The position numbers were made by a program, and so were the translations under genes. The notes below the pieces were generated by a model. It was given only the letters and a program-made list of their open reading frames with translations. It was not told where the DNA came from and did not search any database. Positions 31,418 to 42,100 of a DNA stretch of 64,000 nucleotides are shown here, in pieces. Every line of letters begins with the position of its first letter. Position 1 is the stretch's first letter. This DNA is from Oscheius sp. JU75 (Eukaryota; Nematoda; Chromadorea; Rhabditida; Rhabditidae), in assembly GCA_037178855.1 (NCBI GenBank), contig JASJZC010000001.1, positions 930,001 through 994,000 on the forward strand, given 5' to 3'.

Positions 31418-34327
31418 ATGTTCACGACGGGGTCACCGTCGGATCCACGGATACATGTTTCATTGCAGTATGGAAACCAGAAGGAGATGGTAGTTCTGGC
31501 CAGGAGCGATGATCCAGCTGTGAGTGACAGAGAGACAGAGTGATAGAGCGACGCAGTGACAGAGAGAGAGAGAGAGAGACAGACAGAGTAACTGATGATT
31601 TCTAACGGCCACAATAAATATATTTACTCTTTTAGTCTATACAGAGACACAAAGACAGTGTTTTCAGATCTTCGAGTCTCTCCGAAGCAGAGCGAAAGCC
31701 CTGGTGGCTAGAATAGCTCCAGGAGCTGAAGTCAACGAACTTCATCTGTTCCGTCACAACTATAACTCCCCCAATATGTTGCAACATATCGCCTCAATAG
31801 CTCAATTGGTAGGTGACAGTGACAGTGACATTGACTTTGGAACCTTAGGACAATGGCTGCGTTGTTGAAATCATCGTGACCGACAAAAATGAGGGCCCTA
31901 CTCGTCCTCATGTCATTGAACCTAATACGTTCCTGGTACCAACCTTCTGTGATTACTGTGGGGAGATGTTGGCGGGAGTCATCAAACAGGGAGTCAAGTG
32001 TCTGAACTGCAGGTGAGTCAAGGAAGTGTCCCTGTCACTGTCTCTTTCAGGTGTAACTTCCACAAGCGCTGCTACAATGCTCCTCGGAACAATTGTGTCG
32101 TATCTCCCTCTGGCCTTTCTACCCTGGCTCCAGCTCCCATGACCCAAGGAGGGATAGCTGTCGGTCAACCGGGTAGCAGCACCATCCCGACCTCTTCTGG
32201 ACTCCCCCATACCTTGGCAGAGCACAACTACAAGAACTTCACCCTCTGCAAGGTCTGCAACAATCTCCTGGTCGGAATTGTGAGACAGGGACTAAAGTGT
32301 AGGGACTGTGGGGTTAGCGAGGGTACATACAGGATAAACAGCTGTTTCAGGTTAATGTCCACAAGAAATGTGCCAAGGAACTGGCACAAAACTGTACTCT
32401 TGCCGACCATGCCATATCCAGAATGAGTATTTGTGAGACAGCGACGACTATCAGTAGTCAGGACGATGACATGTCTATGGAGAGTACCAGTAGCAATGAT
32501 AACATTCCACTGTTCCGTCTTCCTGGACAGGCATCATCCAGGGCCACGAGTCAGCCGAAGGTTGAAGGATGGATGATCCATTTCGAGCTGAACGACCCAG
32601 AGAGGAGGCTGAAACACTACTGGATACTGGCTAACAATGCAATCAACATGTATCATGAGTACAGTGAAGGTAGGTGGAAATGGACAGAGAGAAACAGATC
32701 ATGTTTCAGGGGTGGGAGTCAATCCGAACCGTTGCTACAAAACCATCCCTCTGGCCGAAATTCTTGCTATAACCCAACATAACGGTCCTTCAGTCGTCTC
32801 CAAGTAGGTTTCTATTCCCCGACTGTGAAAACTGTACTGCTACGGCATACCAATAGATCATGAGACAGACAAGCATTGCTTTTCATGATCACAGAGATAT
32901 TGGTTTTTATTCAGAAATCCTCCGCACTGTTTCGAGCTTCGGACCATCTCTAATACAGTCTATTGTGTCGGGGAGAACTACCATGCGTATTCGGGAGGTC
33001 CACCCAAGAAGATTCCTAGAAGTATGAGTATTCGTCCTCCTAGCAATACACAGCTTTGGTTCCAGGTACTGTCTCTCTGTCTCTCTTTTAATCTATTCCT
33101 TATGCACCTTCTTCAGGCCCTCAAAGAGGCTCTCCAGCCTCCAATGTCCCAGAACGACAGTCCCAACCAAGAGCCAGCTCTGGACTTTGCATCGATCTAT
33201 CAAGTGATGAGCGACCGTCCCATCGGATCCGGACAATTTGGTACAGTCTACAGCGCTGTCCAGCGAAGCAATGGACATGAGGTGGCTGTCAAAGTCATCT
33301 CCAAAGAGCGTTTTTCGAAGAAGAGCAACGGTCATGAGTCCATGAGAGCTGAGGTTGCCATCCTTCAAAGAACCAGTCACAGCGGGATCGTCCGTTTGGA
33401 ATTCATGTGCGAGACAAAGGACAAGATCTTCGTCGTGATGGAAAAACTCAATGGTGATATGCTGGAAATGATCCTGAGTCAGGCCGCTGGACGTCTAGAT
33501 GAACGCTGTACCAAGTTCTTGATTGTACAGATTCTGGCAGCGCTCAAGTACCTCCACGACCAGGGAATTGCTCATTGTGATCTGAAGCCGGAGAACGTTC
33601 TCCTGTCAGACATGGGCACAAGCTTTCCCCAGACCAAGATCTGTGACTTCGGCTACGCCCGATTCATTCCGGAGGCTCAGTTCCGGAAGACGATAGTCGG
33701 AACACCGGCCTATCTCCCGCCTGAAGTTCTGTCAAAGAGAGGATATAACAAAAGTCTGGACATGTGGTCAGTCGGTGTCATCATTTATGTGACTCTGTCC
33801 GGAACCTTCCCATTCAATGATGGAGATGAGGTGAGTACAATATGCACTTCTCCAACTGCTGAGCAAGTTTACAAAATTGTTCCCGGCGCATCTTTTTTTG
33901 TCAAACAGCTGAACATTTTGTTCCAGATAGCCACCCAGATCCAGAATGCCGACTTTATGTTCCCAACAGACCCTTGGAATGAGATTTCTCCTCTGGCAGT
34001 CGATTTGATTCAGAGACTGCTTCGAGTAGAGGTAAAAGGTTTTTTTTACCATCGTCTGAGCCGACAATGTCTAGTTAAACGAGCGCCTGATCATTGAAGA
34101 GTCTCTGGGACATTCGTGGCTCAAAGGAGAGCAGCTGTACATGGATTTGAGGAATCTGGAGATCCGATTGAAGTGTCCAAGGTAGGAGAGCGAGAGAGAC
34201 AGCTACTGATTGATGCCTTTAATTCAGATACCTCACCAGCGAGAGCGACGACGCCAGATATGCAGAGTTCCTTGTCAAGAAAGGTCTCAGTCCCGATGGT
34301 ACACCCACATTGATCAAATTCATGTAG
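31418..34327 (+). CDS. PRKD: protein kinase D (C1-C1-PH-kinase)
   Basis: Eleven exons give 752 residues: 31418-31519, 31668-31808, 31849-32012, 32051-32312, 32351-32669, 32710-32803, 32915-33065, 33117-33830, 33927-34031, 34075-34181, 34228-34327. C1a is at about 100-150 (FCDYCGEMLAGVIKQGVKC, FHKRCYN). C1b is at about 195-245 (FTLCKVCNNLLVGIVRQGLK, VHKKC). PH is at about 290-410 (EGWMIHFELNDPERRLKHYW). The kinase has GSGQFGTVY, VAVKVI, HCDLKPENVLL (the HCD form typical of PKD), CDFGYARF and VGTPAYLPPEVL. PKD is activated by diacylglycerol and PKC and acts in Golgi export and stress or immune signalling. The ATG lies three bases after a TTTCAG acceptor. Exon 10 is placed by phase; the rest is firm. 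Confidence 0.94.
31590..31650. repeat. short repeat in PKD intron 1, partner of 34425-34485
   Basis: ACGGCCACAATAAATATATT with its flanks (GATTTCTA before, TTTAGTCTATACAGAGA after) recurs after the PKD stop codon. It contains AATAAA. Confidence 0.65.
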
Positions 34328-34424
34328 TTGTCCGAACCCAAACCGATGATCTGTGAGATTCTTGTCCCCACTATACATTGCCAATCAGAGTCCTAATAGT
34401 GCATTATAAATAACACGTGTTCAG

Positions 34425-34485
34425 AAAAAGAGATTTCCAACGGCCACAATAAATATATTTATTCTATGAGTCTAGACAGAGAAAC
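34425..34485. repeat. short repeat 3' of PKD, partner of 31590-31650
   Basis: Carries the shared ACGGCCACAATAAATATATT and includes AATAAA about 120 bases after the PKD stop, so it may serve as the PKD poly(A) signal. Confidence 0.6.
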
Positions 34486-34634
34486 AGACAGAGATTGCAT
34501 TCCCTGTTATTTATAGGTTTTATTTGTTGTAATTCAAATAGCCCGCCAGAATACTACCATATTCTGACGCGTGCGCTTCTTTCTAAACCTTTCGGTGAAA
34601 AGCCATTGATTTCGTTTTCTATTCCTCTCACGTC

Positions 34635-34650
34635 GTACGCAATTGCGTAC
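34635..34650. repeat. 16-bp perfect palindrome
   Basis: GTACGCAATTGCGTAC reads the same on both strands. It lies in a CpG-containing segment about 1.5 kb before UBR1. Confidence 0.8.
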
Positions 34651-34951
34651 CTCTCCCCCTTTTCTCTCTCGGAGGGCTCGTGTGCGGGTCCATTGGGCAG
34701 CTGATCAGCACTGCAGCGACCGACCGCTCACCGCCTCCCAAAACTTTTTGCAGCCGTCGTCTTTCCCTAATTTCCTACAACTTTCCCTGAAAATTGGTAG
34801 TCTTCTCCAAAAAAAAGGTGGTCAAATCGAAATCCTCCAGCGTAAAAGGATCGGGTCACGGGTTGTGTTGTGCGTGTGAGTAGGCGCACTAGTCATCTCT
34901 CATTGATGCTTTTTCTCTTTTTGTTTGGTATTTTGCCGCCAAAGCGTTTTC

Positions 34952-35393
34952 TATAGTGTGTTCACAAAAAACAACCAAACGACTAGCAATCGCGGGCTTT
35001 TTTTTGGCGCGGATTCAAACGCCTAAAAATTAGATTCAAGCATTTCGTTCATCAAACAGTTTTGTCCTTTTCCGTATTTTTAGTTATTTTTCCGTTTCCC
35101 TTTTTGTTAAACAACAGGTAACATTTATTGGAATAAAGTAGGAAACTTCTCGCTCATCTTCGTCCACATCACTCTCCTCGGACACAAAATCTTCGGGGGA
35201 ATCAATACTAATATGAATATTGATCAGGGGAGTAAAAAAAAGTTGAGGTTTTTGCGACGAATGAATTCTTCTTCAACATAAGAAAAATAATTTAAAAGAA
35301 GAGCTCATTGAAATTCAAATCAATTTTGGGCTGTATGAACCCGCGCCAAAAAATGCCCGCGATTCGTTTGGTTGTTTTTGTGAACACACTATA
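34952..35393. mobile_element. TA-flanked MITE with about 55-bp inverted repeats
   Basis: The left end TATAGTGTGTTCACAAAAAA, then CAACCAAACG and CGCGGGC, recurs inverted at the right end (CGTTTGGTTGTTTTTGTGAA, then CACACTATA). TA occurs at both borders, as expected for a Tc1/mariner-type TA target duplication. The roughly 330-bp interior has no transposase frame. Confidence 0.8.
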
Positions 35394-35782
35394 ATAAAGT
35401 TTTGCAATTTGAAACAATAAAAATTGAAAATATTAAAGGATTGATTAAATTACAGAAACGCTTCGAAAAGTTTTGCTATGCCAAATTACTCTCATCAGTA
35501 ACTTTCGAGGTTAGTCCAGATTTTTGTCAATTTTTCTGTACCTGTTCGAATCCTGAAAAAGGGTACTGATTAAAATGAGAGTCCAGCTCAATTTCAAGCC
35601 GGAAATCAATAATTTTCGACCAAAAGACTTGCTTTTGGCTATGTAACCACCACAATACTAATTTCGATGTCTTTTCTTTGTCGACCGTAGCAAAAACATG
35701 GAGCGCGCGCTGTCTGCGTCCCGCCCTTATTAGAAAGTTTGCAACTTAAAACTCTAGACTAAAAACACACTTTTGTGCTTTG

Positions 35783-35837
35783 TGATGTTCTGCAAAGTTG
35801 TAGATTTTTATCTGGGCTACAACTTTGCAGAACATCA
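35783..35837. repeat. dispersed hairpin element (best copy)
   Basis: Two 21-base arms are perfect inverted copies (GTTCTGCAAAGTTGTAG is the core of the left arm) around a 13-base loop containing TCTGGG. It is the reference copy for the family. Others lie at 15690, 26216, 30496, 30671, 35949, 42356, 49567 and 60279. Confidence 0.85.
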
Positions 35838-35948
35838 AAATTCTCAAAGATGTATTCCTGAGCCAGAAAGGAGCCGGCGTGCTGTTTTTGTCGTATAGGC
35901 ACCATTAATCTTGTTTTACGGCCGACACTATGAGTTTCGAATGTTCCA

Positions 35949-35999
35949 ATATTCTACAAATTTGTAGCCCTTGGACTGCTGTACAACTTTGTAGAACAT
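35949..35999. repeat. dispersed hairpin element, diverged copy
   Basis: Arms ATATTCTACAAATTTGTAG and TACAACTTTGTAGAACAT. It lies 112 bp from the best copy, so two units are clustered here. Confidence 0.65.
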
Positions 36000-36183
36000 C
36001 ATAAGTTCGAATAATGAGATCTGGAACCCGAAAACGTGGTTGCTAGCCTGCAGACACTGAGCTCTCCCTCCCCCGCCTCTCAATATGATATTTGTTCTGG
36101 GCTTCTCGAGTGTGTTAGGCAGGCGGTTGTTTTTGTCAAAGTGGATACAAATTGATACCATTCTAGACAATCAGCCGCATTGA

Positions 36184-39100
36184 ATGATAGTCGATTTGGT
36201 GAGCAGTGTGCAGCAGGAGGACTGGAACAAGGCCCGACAGATTCTTTACCAGCAGTGGCTGGCCGAATGCCCGCGTCTCTACACCTGGAATCAGCAGAAG
36301 CCATGGGAAGCCCCCGGAGAGGAGCAAGTCAACAGAATTAGTGAGTCGTTTTCAATCTTTTAGGAGTCTTTGAGTTTCAGACTCAGTACTGTTCGGCCCG
36401 CTGGTCAAGGCGATATGCTGTCCGTCGGATCCGGACGCCAGTCTCGGACACACACTGGCCGGCCTGACAGAGCAAGTCGGTTTGGGGGAGATCAGTCGGG
36501 CTGGACAGATCTGTGGACATGTCTTTAAGTCAGGGGAGCTGACGTACTCTTGCAAGTAATTCCTTTTGTTTGACAGTGACAGTGCATAACTTTTCAGTGT
36601 GTGTGCAACGGATCCAACATGTGTAATGTGTCACAGCTGCTTCCACAAGTCTGAACACAAGAATCACAAGTACAAGGTACAGGTAATGTCTTAGCACACA
36701 CACAAGCGCTCTCAATCTCTGTGCCTCTCTGTTCTCCTGTCTTTCTGTCTCACTGTTTCCCCGTCTCTTCGTCTCTACGCCTCTGTCTGTCCGCAAACCA
36801 CCTTTTATACTCGCACTAACTGTTGACTACTCGACGCATAACCATCCTGCTCCAGATTCACAGCTCCAATGGCTCCGGATACTGCGACTGTGGAGATCCT
36901 GACGCTTGGAAGTCCGGCTACGCTTGTCCGGATCACATGCCCAGAGAGGATGGTCAAGGGTACGTCTTTTCACTTCAATGCTTACATAGTTGGTATTAAG
37001 ATCAGAGCCCCCGCAGATCCCGGCCGATGTCAAAAAGCGTCTCCACAAACTCTTCACCATCATCCTGCAGTATTGTAGTGGCATGGTCTGTCACGAGGGT
37101 CCCGAGGAGATCCAGAAGGGTCAGGAGAAGAAAACTTTCAAAATACCGGATTTTATCAAAGAGTGAGTTGTCTGACAGAGAAACAGATGGACAGAAAGAC
37201 AGAGACTTCCTTCTTCAGGCCAACCCGTGATCGAGAGATCACAGAAGCTGGCCAGTATCTAATGGTGCTCTACAACGACGAGACTCACACCTTCGACATG
37301 GTCATCCATTCACTCGAGTTATATGTACCTCGAATGACAACACAGGACGCCATGCTCATTGCGACGATAGTCGACCGCGAAGGACGCTGTCTGGTCCGCT
37401 ACGGCGGAAAGGCGGAGTGCGATGAGAACAAGAAGAGCATGGTTAAGAGGAGCAATCGGGAGCTCAACCCCAGAACGGACAAGAATGACCCGCTCAGTAT
37501 CCACGTCTTTGATAACGAGATTGTGGCCAATCAGTCTCATGCAGTCAACTTGATGGTCTGGCTCAATCAGCAGCTTGAAATTTTTCGTAAGTTCCTAGTC
37601 ACAGTCTGTCTGTGATTGGCTGGAGCAAAACCTGTCAAGATCTGCCAAGGGTAATCCTGTCTACTCGCGCAATTAAAAAGTCGGTTCTGCCTTGCGCTTC
37701 TAACTCGGATCTCCTGCGTCATCAGATCGCCAATAGCCTACCGCATGTCTTTGTCTCTGTCACTCTCATTTTTCAGCTCTTCTGGCCGAAATCGTTGGTG
37801 ACATCCTCCTCTACGAGTTAGCAACTCCCCAAGACGCCTCCCCTTCCCCTGACGATATGGAAATTGAAGAGATTACGGATTCCAGAGAGACTCTTCTGGT
37901 CAAGTTCATGAGATACGACAAGAAACTTTGGAAAAGTAAGCGTCTTTGATGGCTTTGGTCAATTTTTCTATATTCAGTTGTCCGTCAAAATGTGCATCAA
38001 ATGCTAATGAAGACTATCCTGATGAGGTACGACCAGAAATTGGCCCTGGCCAAGACCTACTTCAATGTAAGAATCACCCATTTCTCCAACTGTCTCATTT
38101 CCAGCACTACGAAGAAATCTACAACGACTTCATCGATGATGATCATGAGCTCGAGATGTCCATTGTGAGCCTAGCAGTACAGTTTCTGACCGTTCCCAGT
38201 CTGGCGAGACGGCTCATTGCGGAAGACAACGTAATGGACAAAGTCTGGTCGTCTATTTTGACTCATACCAACAAGTACTGTAAGATCGGTGAGTATACCT
38301 TTCTTTGGAGGAAGATAGAAAGATAGTGAGACAGTGAGACAGAGAGATAGAGACAGAGGGACATTAAAACAGAAAGGCAAAGAAACAGAGAGACAGGGAG
38401 ACAGAAATATCCACAACATTGTCTTTTAGACGGAGGAGGTAACAGGAGATGGCAAGAAGTTCTTAACTTCTCCGCCCAACAGTTTCCTGTTGTCCTGAAA
38501 CGAGCTCTTCACATGGTCCGCGATCTGGCCTACATTCTTACCGTGCCCCCTACCGAAGACCAATGGAACGACGCACTTCGAGAGGGATTCGTAAACGGAG
38601 TCAAAAGACAACTGGAATTCATCTCAAGGATGCAGGGCATGGACGGGGTCAAGAGACAGGCAGGGGAACACCAAGTCTGGGAGATGGAATGGGAGTCCGC
38701 GTTCAACATTCAAATCCGGATACAGGAAGTCATCACCCTAACGCACCAGTGGACCTATTCTGATGTGAGTTTTAATACTTCTTACTCAGGCTCTGTCAAT
38801 CTGGGTCATCCTCATACTGTCTCTCTCATCCCATCATTTTCAGAAGCTCGTCCACAGAACCGTACTGCACATGGGACTGGCACTAATGATGGAGTACATG
38901 CCCGAATACGGGACGGAAGAAGGAAGCGCATCGGTCACTCACACGTCCGTCGAGTTCAACAACGAACGTTACGTTATCCGCCAGTTCGAGGTGCTCCACA
39001 ACTGCGTGTCAATCCATCAACCGATATGGCGATTTGTGGCGGCACTCTTTGCTCCGGGAGGCGACTTCATGGACTTCTTCAGAGCTCAGAACCAGACGGA

Positions 39101-42100
39101 TATAGAGCGCAAAATTGTTGCTCAGATCTCCGAGTGGGGCACCCATCTCTTCGAGCAGTCTCTGCGAGTGATTGTCCTCTGCGCCCAGGTTACTGCCCAG
39201 CTCTGGAGGAGGAACGGTTTCTCACTCATCAACCAGATTCACAACTACTACTCTCCTATCTGCCGAGTGGAGATGTACGATCGGGATCTGCTGATGCTTC
39301 AAGTGGCAGCTGTACTGTACAAACCGAAGGATTTCTTAATGCATGTCATTTCGAGGTGGGTTCCTGTCTCTCTGTATCTCTGTTTCTTTATCTTTTTGTC
39401 TCTCTGTATTTTAGTGGCACAGTCTCTCTGTTTATTTGTCTCTGACCCATTCTATTTCAGGTTCCGTCTTGCTTCCTGGGCCGACCTGAACTTCATAAAC
39501 AGCGATGCGTCTCGCGCCTCGTCTTATGGCAGCAACATGGACAAGGATGAGATGAGCAAGATAGTCGTCACGCTAGCTGAAGAGATGTTCCATCTACTGA
39601 TCAACATCGTCTCGGAGCGTTACCAGCCTGGAGTTGGAAAATCGAGCACGGCACAGATGTTCCGTCGTGAGCTGATCCATCTGCTCTGTACTGGTCCTCA
39701 TCCCTTCAGTCAGATGAGTGATGTAAGTTGGGGACAGTTGGACTGTCCAGAGATGAGCATATTTAGAAACTGGGTCGATTTCAGCTGATGCGTAAGATGG
39801 CTAACGATCCGAGTTTCGAGAAAATTCAGCTTCATGACCTGGTCAACGAGATTGCTGACTGCAAGTGAGTGAGAGAGACAGAGACAGACAGAAAGACTCC
39901 AAATTAATCCAAACGTTCAGGAAACTGACACCCACATCTGCCGGTCAGTTCCACCTGAAGGAGAGCTGTCTCAAGGAGTACAACCCGTTCTTCTATCATT
40001 ATTCGAAGAGTAACGTCTCTGCTGCCGAGCTCTACCAGCAGAAGATCCGAGCCAAAATGGATCGCAGCATGATCGCTTGTCCCCCTCCGGTGCCTTGCGA
40101 GTTTACCACCTTCTACCAGCCGCTTCTTGGCGTTCTCAAGGATCCCGTCATGATCTGTCTCTGTCGGGCTGTCCTTGAGAGAACACAAAAGCGAAATCGG
40201 TACTCGAGTGACCGTCTCCTTCACAGAGTGAGTTATTTTTTGTTGTCCTTACAATATGTACTCACAGACCCTGTATCTGATCGGAATGGGCCTCCAGGAA
40301 CAGGAGAAGAGCCCAAAGGAGTTCGACTACTTGTCCGATGCCGAACGCAACGGCATTCTGAAACTGATGGAAGATCTCAACGGGACCTCTGAAGCCGGAA
40401 CCCATGCTGATCTACTCTGGTGGACAATTCAGAAGTACAAGGAGGTACAGAACCTGGTCTCAGTCGGACCACCAGCTGCTGCGACGAAAGATGTCGTCAG
40501 CAAGGAGGATTCCCCGGCTGCTGCCAAAGCCAAGAAGGCGGCAGTTGCGGCGAAGGCGAGAGCTCATGCTTTGGCCGAGATGCAGAATAGACAGAAGAAA
40601 TTCACGGCCAAGATGGAGCCAGAGGAGAAGGAGAACATGGAGGTGGACAAGGAGGAACATGCCAAGAGCAAACTGACCAGGACGGACGAGGATGACGATT
40701 GGGCTTGGTGAGTTGGGTAGAGACAGAGAGACAGAGACAGTGACTGACCAACTATTTTCAGTGTTGAATCTGACGATACTTTCCCTGTTTGCCTCGGAGT
40801 AGGTCGCTCCAAGATCGAGACTGTCCTACCCCGGAAGGTCACCTGCATGCTCTGTCAGGAAACGGAGCTGCTCCAGCCCGGTCATGGAACCTTCGTCTGT
40901 GCTGCCTACGTCCAAAAGTCGATGTTGTTCGCCCAGAAGACGGAGACTGTCGACGCCACCAGAGGACTCAGGGTGGATTTCGTCTCGGCTGCTCTTCCAC
41001 AGGGATTGGACGCTTCTACCTGCTCGCATGTGATGCATTTCGAGTGCTACAACAATCTGATCACTAACCAGTCAGCAAGGGAGAGGAGTCGTCCGCGACA
41101 GCAGATCCACTTAAACAAGATGGTCGACTTTGACTATGGGGAATACCACTGTCCTCTCTGCAAGCGACTGTCCAATACGGCTCTGCCCGTACTTCCAGCT
41201 GTTGCGCTGATGAATGTCAAGGGGTCAGTCTATTTCTCTGTCTCTCTGTCTCTCTAGTTCTCTATCTCTCTGTCTCTCTGTCTTTCTCGTTCTCTGATAT
41301 GATTTTTCTGTCACTCTGTCAGTTCACATGTCCCTTTTTAGATTCTCATCGGCTCGCCCCAACGTGGTGGAAGATTTCGATTCCTGGGTGGCCAGAGTTA
41401 AAGAACTCCTGGAAGCTCCGCCTCTCCTCACCCCATCCAAGCCAAAGACCCACAGCCGCAAAAGATCGCATTCAGAGAGGTCTCTTGCCGATCTGGCCAA
41501 ACAGGAAGACGACATCAGCTCGATGCCGTTGGACAATACTTTCTCCACTTCGGTTCCCTCTGCCTCGACCATGCAGTTATTGATGAGCGAAGGACCGTCT
41601 GGCAGTCAGGGGAGTCAGTCGGACATGAATGGTGAGTTTTTAGCCTTGGCAGAGAGACAGAGATAGAGACTTATCAATACATTTCAGAGGACAGCTTCTT
41701 CCGCGACCTCGCCGAACTGTCAGCCATGATTGAAGAGGAGAACCCTCAACAGGTCAAGTCGCCCGGATGGCAGCCCTCGGAGACTATTCTCGAAATCTAT
41801 CGACAAGTCTTAAAGCTCCCGGCCCATCTGAAGTCGATTCTGCAGAGACCGAACAAGCTGAGTGGACCCGCCTACGAGAGCTACGCGGATTCGATCCGAC
41901 TTTTTGCCCAATTCTTGATGACCCAGGTCAAGGATCAGTCGTCGGACGACAAGCTGAAGAGCTATCTGTCGGCCATTACGACCTGGCAGAGCACGGTACA
42001 TGTGATCCGAAGTGTGGCTGCCATTCTTCAAGCTGAGAACAAGCCGCTGTTTGGAGCTCTGAACACGAGACAAGTTAGTGAACTTTACTAGTTCTTTCCT

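Larger units (their letters stand above)
34328..36183. other. intergenic region rich in repeats
   Basis: Contains the second copy of the AATAAA-bearing repeat (34425-34485), a 16-base perfect palindrome (34635-34650) in CpG-containing sequence that may be promoter, a TA-flanked MITE (34952-35393) and two hairpins (35783-35837, 35949-35999). No supported exon. Confidence 0.5.
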
